A DNA stretch of 41,903 nt, from NCBI GenBank assembly GCA_029834535.1, contig JAQMWT010000335.1:1-41903 (forward strand). The letters are read 5' to 3'. This DNA comes from Chrysophaeum taylorii. Taxonomy: Eukaryota > Sar > Pelagophyceae > Pelagomonadales > Pelagomonadaceae. Positions 18,551-27,451 of this stretch are shown piece after piece (the stretch's first letter is position 1; every line of letters begins with the position of its first letter). A program made the position numbers and the translations under genes. The notes under the pieces are model-generated. The model was given only the letters and a program-made list of their open reading frames with translations. It made no database searches and was not told the origin of the DNA.

Positions 18551-19205
18551 TTGTTGTAAATGTCACATCTCTTGCATCAAAATTTAAGTATTGTCGCAAC
18601 TTACTTGTAAACTCTTATCAGTGTCACTTTTTTTTTGGACGCTCTTCGTGTAAGTGTCGTGTATCGTGTAATAATTGCGATCAGTGCTACACTATTGCCA
18701 CGTGATAAGATGACTCAACACAGCGCGCCGCAGCAGGTGACGCACTTCAACGCAGCGCGCCGCAGCAGACGGCGCGGGTGCCCGCTGCGGCGCGCGGGCA
18801 CGCGCTCTTCCATCTTGTCCTCTTCTCTCCAACGGCGTTGGCGACATCACGTCAAAAGACGGGACGACACGACACGGCACGGCTCGCCGCTCGGTTATTT
18901 TCTCGCGCGTCGCTATACCAGCACTACCTGCCATGCATTCAAAGCAGCTCGCGGCCTCTTATTTAATTTTGCGCTTTAGATCGTTTATGTTGTTAATCGT
19001 CAGTCTGAGATTCAGGTGACGATGGTGTTGTTGTGCGGACGTGTCTCGAGTCGCCGGAAGCGACACAGGAGGGAGGGACGTAGGGAGGTAGGAGGAGCCG
19101 AGCTGCTTTGGTGAAGATAATCTTCTTAAGAAGATGATGACGCTGACGAAGTCCAAGTTGCCGATATTGAAATGACGGTGATGGTGGGGCGCGAGTGGAG
19201 CCAGT
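18551..19205. other. MULE left internal region without gene
   Basis: Continuation of the AT-rich end with GTGTCAC variants, then a GC-rich patch where CAGCGCGCCGCAGCAG occurs twice (18722, 18753). No convincing coding sequence; short frames here lack any recognisable motif. Confidence 0.5.
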
Positions 19206-21848
19206 TTAGAGAACGGCGTTGTTACCCGGGAGCTGGCGAAAAGCCTCAGCGCTGGCATGGGTTGCCCGAGCGGCTGTCTGGCGAAGATGACGGTGGGGTT
19301 CCTCTTCGCTCTCCTTCCTCTCCTCCTCGTCGTCACTGTCGTCCGTCCGTTGGTGATTCCGCTCCGCTCTCATCCTCTTCGCAGCGGCCTTGACGGCGTC
19401 GTTGCGGCCACCGCCGCGCTTCATGTTGGGCCTTCCGCGAGGCCGTGGGACGGCGAGCTGCTTGGTAAGGGCCGTCTCGGCCGGGACCACCGAGTCAAAG
19501 TCCGGCACAGGCAACTGGCCGGCGGCAAGGTACTGAGACTTCATCAGGGCCGTCGTGTCGAGGCGCGAGACGCACTCCTGCAGCGTCGTCTTGCCCGCGC
19601 ACTCATTGATGACAGAGGCAACGTGAATGCACGGAAACTCGTTGACTTGGGGTCCGCCACAATCGCAGGTTGGGCAGTCATGGTGGATATTCATGTGGAA
19701 GACGCGTCGACTGCAGAAGGCGCGCGCCTGCCCCCCCCCCCCCGCCAGACCAGGCGATGCGCGTCACTTTATCCCTCGCGGCCACTTCGACCTCGGCGAG
19801 CTTGCCGATCGCTTTTGTCGTCGCAAATGTCGACATGCTGCTCGCCTCTACCGCATACTTGTCAATCTTCTCCTCGCTCATCTCGACGAAGCGAACAAGT
19901 GCAGCAGCCGGGTCCTCGATTTCCCGGACCTCCTTTAGCAGAGACCAGAGCGACTCGACCTGGTTTGAGGTGTGCTTCTTGTGGAGGAGACCCGCGTTCT
20001 GCAGCGCGCACTGAACATCTCGTGGGAACTTGTCCACGAACGATTTTTCCTTCGGCGAGAGCTTCTCGTACGCAACCTGCTGTGCGAGCTCGCTCGTCGC
20101 CTCCACCTGTGAAACGTCTGTCGCTAACACGAGATTGACAACATTGAGAGTGACAAAAGGCGACGTTGCGAGACTCGGACGAACACGAAGTTGAAGTACC
20201 GATCCTTGGCACCCTTGGTGCCGGATTTGCCGGCGAGCAAGGTTCCTCTGTGCTCCTTGCACAGAAACATGCGTCCAAGATGAATTTCATTCTTAATAGC
20301 GGCAGCACCTTATCGCCGTCGACGATGAACACGGTGGTGGCAGTGTCTATCTTTTCCTCGCCGTAGTACTCCTTACCCTCGCGGGACAGTCGGGACCAGC
20401 TCTCCGTGGACTCGTTCTCGGTGGTGTGCATGAAGACGAGGGGAGTGGTGTGGTAGTTCGAGTCGTAGCCCGTAACGGCGCCGAAATTACCGCCGTCGAC
20501 ATGCTTGGCCCAGGCGAAATCGGCCGTAAACACTGGCTTGATCAAGTTGCCCTGGAGCATCCTCCAGGTCGTGGGCGGAGCGACGACCCAGCCCCTGTAA
20601 TAGACCTTGTCCGGATCGGCCCGCGGCAACGTTGCCTCGTCTGGGGTGACCTGCTTCTCACGGGGCCGGCTCTTGTTCAAGTGCCTGAGGTCCGCCTTGG
20701 CGCGTGGTACGACGATAGCGTTCATTTTGATCGGCGGAGGCAGTGAGCAACTTGGCGTGCCAGCCCGCGTCCTGTAGCGCTTGGATGTAGGGCTTGATCT
20801 TCTTCAGGTTGTCGCTCGGCTTTCCATGGAGCTGGAGGGCGGCCATCAACATCACACGCGTTACTAGGTCTTCGGACGGGGTCACAAGACAAATGGGTGC
20901 GAGTACCGCCTTGACACCTGAGCGGGGCACGGACATGCGGTTTCCCCTTTGGGACTGCACGGCGGCTTGAGCCAAGACTTCCGCCGAGTAAGCCGTCCTG
21001 CGATCGCGGTGCGGGTGCGAGTCGGCGTCTTGTCTATCACGACGCCCATCGACCGAGAGCACCCCGCAATCCGGGTCGTGTCGCTTGAAGTTTACAAGCT
21101 TCCAGGTTCTGAGACCTCGCGGCGGCGGGCGTCGAATAAATGGGAACACGTCGGCTGCGTACAGACCGTTCGCAGCCGTGTACGGTTGTTGACGGGCTTG
21201 ACTTTGGAGCGCGGATGGGCCGTGTCGAGGAACGTAAGGAACGACGCACCCGAAGCCTCGGAGTACTCCATCGCCGTCACCAGCGCCCCCTTTTTGGATT
21301 TCCAGCTCGTCGCAGACGCTTCCTTCTCGCCGTTGTACCAGTTCAGCACGGCGCGCGCGCGTAACAACTCCTCGGCGCGCAGTTCTTTACCCCAGTCGAC
21401 CGTACTGAGCTCACTCAGCGAGCGCAGAGCGCGCCAGGACTGCTCCTCGTCCTCCGCCGCGATCCGTGCCTTGCGCTCCTTATCAGCCTTGGCCTTATTG
21501 GCCTTCTTCTCGGACTCCGTCAAAGCCGCGCGCCGCACGAGCGCCGCGGCCTACTGCTCAATCTCTTCCTCCCCGAAATTCTCCTCCGACGACGACTCGC
21601 CGAGCGCGATTGCCACCGCTGCTAAGTTCTGCGACACAGGAGCCATCGTCGGCGGCACTGATGTCATCGCCGGCACTTTCTGTCTGCAGCACGCTCTCCT
21701 CTAGCTTGGCAACAACTCCGGAGACTGGAGCGCGCTGCTTAAGGCAGGACAGGATTATGCGCACTAACTTCTTACCTTGCTTCGACCGTGCCCTTGACTT
21801 CTCGAGGGTGCCGAGGGGGTTGAGGAGCGCCTCCTTCCTGTCGTCCAA
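19206..21848 (-). pseudogene. MULE transposase with SWIM zinc finger
   Basis: Cut-and-paste transposase of the Mutator-like group. From the N-terminus on the minus strand: a Lys/Ala-rich charged stretch, a sequence-recognition segment with CTQPTC and FKRHDPDCG, and AYSAEVLAQAA. The MULE core follows with FTADFAWAKH (first Asp), YDSNYHTTPLVF, NESTESW and FIVDGDKG (second Asp). Next are CKEHRGTLLAGKSGTKG and KKHTSNQVESLWSLLKE, then the SWIM finger CDCGGPQVNEFPCIHVASVI near 19670-19610 and an acidic/basic tail. The pieces lie in several frames (breaks near 21100, 20700, 20290, 20160 and 19735, the last at a C run), so it is inactive. Confidence 0.75.
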
Positions 21849-21914
21849 CCTTCATACTGCCCACGAGCTTCGAACCGAAAGGGGTAACCGCCAGGGGTAA
21901 GGAAAGCAATGTGA

Positions 21915-22200
21915 AGCAACTCAAACTTGTGACACTTATTACAATTTTTAAAAAAAGTGTGACGCTAAAAATACTTTACCAGAAAAAAAATGACACTTAT
22001 AACAATTTCAAAAAAGGCTGTGACACTTATTACAATATTTTTACAATGGCGGCCTCTATACCAATTTCGTTATAGTAGTGACACTTTTAACAATTACATG
22101 TATCTAAATGACACTTATAACAATATAGGGTTAAGCGGTTTACATATACCAATTTTATTTTCAAAATCACATATAACAATTTGCACCTCTTAAAGGACAC
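21915..22200. repeat. Right terminal region of the MULE with subterminal repeats
   Basis: At least six copies of TGACACTTATAACAA-like units (near 21930, 21990, 22020, 22078, 22110, 22170), inverse to those at the left end. Confidence 0.7.
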
Positions 22201-22229
22201 AAATAACCGAATAATTCTTATTTATTTAA

Positions 22230-22776
22230 TTTAATGACTGTGAAGAATACAGTCTGAAGCTCTCTTCCAACACGGAGTAGGCCACCAGGTGCGTACCGTT
22301 AGGTACGGGGTTTTCTGTTTAATGAACAGAGGCTTCGTTCCTCGTTGTCAGTGTAAACGCTTCTATGGGACCTAATGTCCTTAAGGAGTTAGGGCGTAAA
22401 TCCCTACCTTGTGAAGTAGCATGTGACAAGCGGAATGGTCTGTACACGCCTAAGACTGCACGCAGCCTCTACCATGTACCCGGAGAGGGTCAAATAAATC
22501 TCTCCAGGTTATGGGCCCAGATGCGTTGGTGTGTCAGCCCAGCTGCGTTGTGCGTATAATGGAGTGATCAGTTTACGCCTGATCACGAGTACAACGCGAT
22601 GATGTGTTTGGCGGTGGTCTACTGTACATATCTGTTGTGTGGCGGTGCGTGTCCACCATTTAAGTTGGTTCATGACCGAGTTGGGTCGGTCACTGGTCAC
22701 GTGCACTCGCATAACTAATAAAACTAAAATCTTCCTACACAACCCGCGGAAACTTGCGTGGGGCTTTCCTTGCATT
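22230..22776 (+). repeat. Probable 5' LTR/leader of Copia copy 3, first part
   Basis: No gene is seen. Joined to 31488 after removing the Gypsy element, this gives about 760 bases before the copy 3 gag ATG, close to the 820 bases between LTR start and gag in copy 4. The start is guessed at TGACTGTGAAGAATACAG. There is no direct sequence match to the copy 4 LTR, so the assignment rests on position. Confidence 0.4.
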
Positions 22777-23135
22777 TGTGGCGGTAATAACCATTCCCCC
22801 CCCCCACTTATGTGCCTGTTACCTGCCTGTTACCTTGAATTTGGCGGTGTCATGCTTGACACCCACACCTGCTTCTCCAAGGATACTCCTGTACCGAGGA
22901 CCTGTGTTGCTCTTGCCGATCTAGCATATCTTGCTGGATCTCCCATTGGAATCTATCGATTCTTGCTGATTCCTTGAAATTACCCTCAATTAAATGTTCG
23001 ACAGCATGGCGTGAGCGGAGTGTGAGCGCTTGGTTGGACGTGTGGTGGAACCACCCGTGGTCCAGGACAGTTGATCGGTCACGTTGTGACCGACGGTTAG
23101 GCGAAGAGGGGCGGGTGAGCTGAGTTTCCACCACA
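22777..23135 (+). repeat. 5' LTR of Gypsy element
   Basis: 359 bp; a poly-C run at 22796-22806. It ends TTTCCACCACA. No TATA box is obvious. Confidence 0.95.
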
Positions 23136-23137
23136 GG

Positions 23138-23154
23138 TGGTCTCAGAAACGGGA
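23138..23154 (+). promoter_or_regulatory. Primer binding site of Gypsy element
   Basis: TGGTCTCAGAAACGGGA, two bases after the LTR, complementary to a tRNA 3' end in -CCA. It is conserved in the derivative at 15708-15724. The tRNA identity was not determined. Confidence 0.65.
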
Positions 23155-23399
23155 ACTGATAGTTTCCGGGGTTGTTGTTACGCGAATCCCGGACTGTCAG
23201 TCTCCCGCGCCCGGCGGCGAATCGGTGTTCAGGCTTTGAGCGAGTGCAGAGCCGACGTGTTTGTGGGTGCGGTTCCGGCGAATCGAGGGTGTCACTCCGA
23301 TACGCGAAGCGGAACAAGCGTTCGGCGTGTTCGAACGTGAGCGGACGTTGTCGTGAGTCTCGAAAAACAATCGCCTGGGGAGCGGGGAGTAAGCCATCG

Positions 23400-23530
23400 C
23401 TCCCAGAACGGCAGACCGGGGAGGACAACCATATCCTCAAGACAACCGAAAAAAAAAGAGTTCGCCTGGGGGAGACAGCCATCTCCCAGAACAGGTAGGC
23501 CGGGGAGGACGACCATATCCTCTAGCAAAC
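23400..23530 (+). repeat. Duplicated leader hairpin of Gypsy element
   Basis: Two units about 82 bases apart contain GAGGACAACCATATCCTC and GAGGACGACCATATCCTC, each a 5-bp stem with an 8-base loop. Both are kept in the derivative, which has lost its enzymes. A packaging role is possible. Confidence 0.5.
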
Positions 23531-23595
23531 CGGCTCAAGCGCGCAGTCAAGCAGTAGCCGGCAAATTGCTGCTTTGACGACAAAAACAAATTTAG

Positions 23596-25458
23596 ATGAC
23601 GGCCCCGTGGTTTCGGGACGCCCAGGAACGCCTGCGGCGAGTCATCACCCCAGTGATGGAGTCATCCCTCCGAAGACGGCTAGATGTCGGGACGGGTGGC
23701 GAACGAGTGGAGATACCAGTGGAGAGTGCGGCGGATACGGCTGTCCGGCCAGAAGTGCGCACTCCAGAAAGTGAAGAAGTGGGGACCATGACAGCCCCAG
23801 AACCTATGCCTGCAACGGTAGTCGGGGGCGAGCCAACGCCTATGCCCGTGCACGTACGAGAAGACGAGACGATCCGTACGGAACGACTACGGTCCGACCC
23901 AGGAACTCCAGCTGCAATCCGGGAGCCGGTGACTCGAGCACCGCCGGCCCCACCTTACTCTGCGATTGCTGGAGAAGAAAAGATAGAGGGGGATCCCGCG
24001 CTTATGCGCACCCCCCTCGAAAAAGTTGAAGAATGTCGCTCTAAGATCCACTATCTCGAAGGGACGATGGAATACGAGCGAGAAGAGTCTCAACGCCAAT
24101 ACCGAGACGCTGAGCTTCAGCGTCGAACAGTTCGGCATGAACGAGCCGAGAATGAACGGCTTCGACGAGAAATCGAAGACACGAGACGAGCTCGAGAAGA
24201 ATATCCACCATCTCTCGATACTACCCTCGTCGAGCAACATCGTCGAGAGGCCGAGTTTCAGCGGCACGAGGCCGAGAAGCTGCGGCGTGAGCTTAAAGAG
24301 GCCACACGAGTCCGAAACAAGCGACCACCATCACCTGACGTTGATCGCGCCAGACCGGAACTAGCGGACGACGCCGCGGCGACTCGTGCAGACGACCCCC
24401 CGCCTCGAAAGCATCCCGAACCAATACGGCGGAGGCCCTCTGCACCTGACTTCGATCCTTCTGGCGACGATGATGAGTTCGATGATACCATCAGCATCGA
24501 TAGAGGTCCAACGGGGATGCACAGGTTGAACTTCCCGACACTCCAAGGCCCTATTGTCAAGACGCGTGACGAAGTACGGACGTGGTGGAACCAACTGATG
24601 CGGATCATCGAGCTAAGGCTCGACCGTCCTTCATGCGCCATGAACATGATCGGTGGCGAATATCAACTCGCTCCCATGACTGTTTATAACAAGTGGGAAG
24701 ACGAGCACAAGCCACTATGGAAAGGGTATTTACGCGGACGTGTTTCGAAGGCGGAAATCCGTAAGCACGACGAGGAGTACTTGGCCAAAATCGAGGAAGC
24801 ACTCCTATTGCCCTGCCCTCCTCGAGCTACTACAGAGCAACTGGAGTATGAGTGGTACACGATGACGCAAGGCAACCTTCCGCTCTCCAAGTACGTCAGC
24901 AAATGGGTCCAAAAATTTGGACTATGGCGAGCTGCTTCTAAGAACCCGGTGGAACCCGAAGCTTTTCGGATGCACTTTCTCCGATGGTTATCGTCTGAAA
25001 AGCTCCGACGCGACATTCACCTTGCGCGGATCTCGGCCCCGGACCAAACGCTAGACCAGACGTTCCAACTTGCCTTGCAATTGGACGCGATGCCAGAGGT
25101 GGGGACGTCCAGCGACAAGCATGAAGATCCAAAAAAGACCAAAGTCCCAAAAGACAAGCCCCACCGTACGCGTAAGGAATGGTATCAGCAGCAGCAGCTA
25201 GCAGGTTATGTCACCAGCTCTGACGCGTCAGGTCGGCTGCCGGAGAACCTCGACCCTGAGTTACGCTATGCGTTGATGACGTGCTTGAACTGTGGGAAGC
25301 ATATTTATTACGGGCACGATGATGGGGTGTGTCCTAAGCCTGGAAATTCTGATCGGAAAGCTCGCGCTGCCCGAACGTTGAAGGCTGCAGCTTCCCACCG
25401 ACGGCAGAAGGACAGGCCCAATGTTGACAAACGGTCACGGCTAATCAAGCTGCCGTGA
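23596..25458 (+). CDS. gag: Gypsy gag polyprotein
   Basis: 620 residues. The N-terminal 130 residues are Pro- and charge-rich. A long charged coiled coil spans residues ~138-240 (AELQRRTVRHERAENERLRR). The retrotransposon gag domain is ~310-500, with WWNQLMRIIELRLDRP, YNKWEDEHKPLW and FRMHFLRWLSSEKLRRDI. A zinc-knuckle-like CX2CX7HX4C lies at C563-C579 (CLNCGK...C), longer in the middle than the usual CX2CX4HX4C. Gag forms the virus-like particle and binds element RNA. The start ATG at 23596 is the first in the frame and is shared with the derivative. The stop overlaps the next frame by four bases (-1 step). Confidence 0.9.
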   Translation: MTAPWFRDAQERLRRVITPVMESSLRRRLDVGTGGERVEIPVESAADTAVRPEVRTPESEEVGTMTAPEPMPATVVGGEPTPMPVHVREDETIRTERLRSDPGTPAAIREPVTRAPPAPPYSAIAGEEKIEGDPALMRTPLEKVEECRSKIHYLEGTMEYEREESQRQYRDAELQRRTVRHERAENERLRREIEDTRRAREEYPPSLDTTLVEQHRREAEFQRHEAEKLRRELKEATRVRNKRPPSPDVDRARPELADDAAATRADDPPPRKHPEPIRRRPSAPDFDPSGDDDEFDDTISIDRGPTGMHRLNFPTLQGPIVKTRDEVRTWWNQLMRIIELRLDRPSCAMNMIGGEYQLAPMTVYNKWEDEHKPLWKGYLRGRVSKAEIRKHDEEYLAKIEEALLLPCPPRATTEQLEYEWYTMTQGNLPLSKYVSKWVQKFGLWRAASKNPVEPEAFRMHFLRWLSSEKLRRDIHLARISAPDQTLDQTFQLALQLDAMPEVGTSSDKHEDPKKTKVPKDKPHRTRKEWYQQQQLAGYVTSSDASGRLPENLDPELRYALMTCLNCGKHIYYGHDDGVCPKPGNSDRKARAARTLKAAASHRRQKDRPNVDKRSRLIKLP

Positions 25459-26459
25459 CGCGGCGCGTTCAAGCACCATTCACGCCACCCCCACAGGCCG
25501 TCTACACTGCTGCGCAGGGCACAGGTGCAGGTCCCCAACAGGTAATCGCAGCCGCTCCGCAGCAGATGGTTCAGCAACCAGTGGTGCAGCAGCAGAGTGC
25601 ATCGCGCACGCTGAGATCGGAGGACGTTGCGCAGGCATTAAACACCCTGTCGTTGCTACGCCAAGCTACCCAGTCGACACAGCAGCAGGCCAACCCCAGC
25701 CAGTGCAGTGCCGGCGCCGCCTCGCAGTGGCTCGATGTGCTTGATGAAGATAAGGGCGGCCCTAGGCGATTCAATGGATGCACGGTGCAGAATGCGGCGC
25801 TGATGGACGGCAATGTGATCAGCGGAGACGACGAGGATGAGAGCCGTGGTGATGTAACACCAGAGGAGCACTCCTTTTGTGATGAACCCATGGAACCGCC
25901 CTCCTTTTTGGTGATCACCGAGGACGCATGGACGGCAGAAGAGAGTCGGAGTGCTGAGGTGCGCAAAGTCGCGTCTATCATTTCCAGTCAAGACGGAGGG
26001 GAGATGACGATAGACGAGGACCCAAGCTGGTTTACTGGTCGAGACCAATTGATGGCCATCGCTGTGGAGCCGTCATCAGACGATCTTGCCACTGGCTCCG
26101 CTGCATGCCCGAGCATTAGCTCTGATTTCGATGAGTTCTGCCCGCAGACAGCGATGAATACAGCTAGTCATCCCGATCATCGCGAGAACAAAGCAGTGAC
26201 ATACGACGGGACGAAGTTGACATGTTTGACGTATATCCCTGTCGCCGTTGTGTCTCAGGATGGTGCATCTTATTCGGTCCTTGCAGCTGGGCTGGATGGT
26301 ATGGCTGACTCGCCATACATCGATCACGTGCTCTACAACAAGCTCAGACGTGAAAATAAGATCATTTATCGCCAGGCGCTGCCCTCTACTCGCACTCTTA
26401 GCGGATCAGGTGGTTCGGGAGCGGCTATTCGCGAATGGATAGTCTTGCGCGTTCTATGA
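25455..26459 (+). CDS. Gypsy gag-pro linker and protease N-terminal part
   Basis: 334 residues in the -1 frame after gag with no clear ATG of its own, so it is probably reached by frameshifting. A Gln-rich stretch (QQVIAAAPQQMVQQPVVQQQ) is followed by an acidic region, then TCLTYIPVAVVSQDGASYSV and VLAAGLDGMADSPYIDHVL, which sits where retropepsins have hydrophobic-D-S/T-G-A. Here it reads D-G-M-A, so the active site is atypical. The second half of the protease fold continues in the overlapping next frame. Confidence 0.65.
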   Translation: MTRRVQAPFTPPPQAVYTAAQGTGAGPQQVIAAAPQQMVQQPVVQQQSASRTLRSEDVAQALNTLSLLRQATQSTQQQANPSQCSAGAASQWLDVLDEDKGGPRRFNGCTVQNAALMDGNVISGDDEDESRGDVTPEEHSFCDEPMEPPSFLVITEDAWTAEESRSAEVRKVASIISSQDGGEMTIDEDPSWFTGRDQLMAIAVEPSSDDLATGSAACPSISSDFDEFCPQTAMNTASHPDHRENKAVTYDGTKLTCLTYIPVAVVSQDGASYSVLAAGLDGMADSPYIDHVLYNKLRRENKIIYRQALPSTRTLSGSGGSGAAIREWIVLRVL

Positions 26460-27451
26460 CGCCTGGAACTTCCACTCTGCTGATGTTTGTCGTGGGGCAG
26501 ACGGTTGGGCAGCTACTACTAGGAGCGCGAGAATTACGACTTTTGGGTTCTATCATGGATTACGCTTCCGAGTTGGCCATTTTCCGTCGCTCTGAAGTCA
26601 CCATTGGAGTTCTGAAAAGTAGAGATCCCGATGCGCTTCAGGACCACCAGGGCGTTGTCCTCTTTAACGAAGCGTTCGATGCGACTCCAACAGTGGTTCC
26701 TATGTTCCCGACGGCGAAGCTCGCAATACACGACGGGAACCAGAAGCAGTGGCAGCCATTTGCTACTCCTTGGCGGTACGATAGCTTGCTTCGGTCCATC
26801 CAGGCTAGAGCCGAGCACCATCGCACTGACCCAGAACATCCTCCGCTAGACGCGCATGGTTGTGAGATTTCTGCGGGTACGGGCGGACAAAGTCAGGTTT
26901 CCCGTGAGGATCCCACCGTCGTCCCTCACTTCGCGTTTGTGACTAAGACCCACTATCTCGCACCCGGCCATCCTTATGTGCTGGAGCTTGTCTGTGACGC
27001 GCCACTGATGAGAGGTCAGGCCTACCGCCCTTATCGCTCGCTCTACCCTGATTTGCGTGTGATACCAAACTCTTTGTCGTCATATTGCTTCCACGAGCCG
27101 AACGAAGTTTACGTGGCTGTGGAGCATGTTGGCACAGGACCTATTGGACTCGACCCTGAGGTACCCATGATCGAGGGAGAGATCATACCACATGAAGGTT
27201 GCGTCAAAGTACAGCTGGAAGCCGCTGAAGAGGATACGAGAGTCTGTTTTGCGACTGCTTCAGCTGACGAAGATGAGACGGAAGTCGAGGAGGAGGTCTT
27301 AGCTGTGAGACCCCCTCCTGAACCTCCTCCAGAAGAAGGAACAAAAAATGTCGAAGGAAACTGTTCCCCCCCGCCACCCCACCACCACCATTGGTTGTAT
27401 CGCCTGGGACGGCTCAATCTTTTTCAGGGGGCACCGTCGCCACTGCTGTGA
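26435..27451 (+). CDS. Gypsy protease C-terminal part and linker
   Basis: 338 residues. The start has FVVGQTVGQLLLGARELRLL followed by GSIMDYASELAIFRR, matching the retropepsin C-terminal block of Gypsy elements (D-I-L-L-G-x-x-x-L then I-D/D-Y). A 25-base overlap in the -1 direction with the previous frame means either programmed shifting or an indel splits the protease. The rest is a conserved linker (HPYVLELVCDAPLMRGQAYR) ending in Pro/Glu-rich PPPEPPPEEG; the derivative keeps this linker. The function of the linker is unknown. Confidence 0.6.
   Translation: MDSLARSMTPGTSTLLMFVVGQTVGQLLLGARELRLLGSIMDYASELAIFRRSEVTIGVLKSRDPDALQDHQGVVLFNEAFDATPTVVPMFPTAKLAIHDGNQKQWQPFATPWRYDSLLRSIQARAEHHRTDPEHPPLDAHGCEISAGTGGQSQVSREDPTVVPHFAFVTKTHYLAPGHPYVLELVCDAPLMRGQAYRPYRSLYPDLRVIPNSLSSYCFHEPNEVYVAVEHVGTGPIGLDPEVPMIEGEIIPHEGCVKVQLEAAEEDTRVCFATASADEDETEVEEEVLAVRPPPEPPPEEGTKNVEGNCSPPPPHHHHWLYRLGRLNLFQGAPSPLL

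Larger units (their letters stand above)
17105..22200 (-). mobile_element. MULE-type DNA transposon, decayed
   Basis: A minus-strand transposase with MULE and SWIM signatures (19206-21848) is bracketed by AT-rich ends full of short repeats: TTGTTATAAGTGTCA-like on the left (17135-17300, 18600-18660) and the inverse TGACACTTATAACAA on the right (21930-22190). The outermost ends can be aligned as inverted repeats (GGCTATATGTGTC left; GGACACAAATAACC right). Helitron B lies in the left end. The usual 9-bp duplication could not be found, so exact limits are uncertain. Confidence 0.7.

Noticed and set aside
18700..18960. A host gene in the GC-rich patch beside the MULE
   Set aside because: Frames are short and of Arg/Ala composition on both strands, without motif; internal duplication of CAGCGCGCCGCAGCAG explains the composition.
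22290..22420. A tRNA or other structured RNA around GTACCGTTAGGTACGGGG
   Set aside because: A short inverted repeat is visible but no cloverleaf or T-arm sequence could be built by eye; it lies in a presumed LTR.
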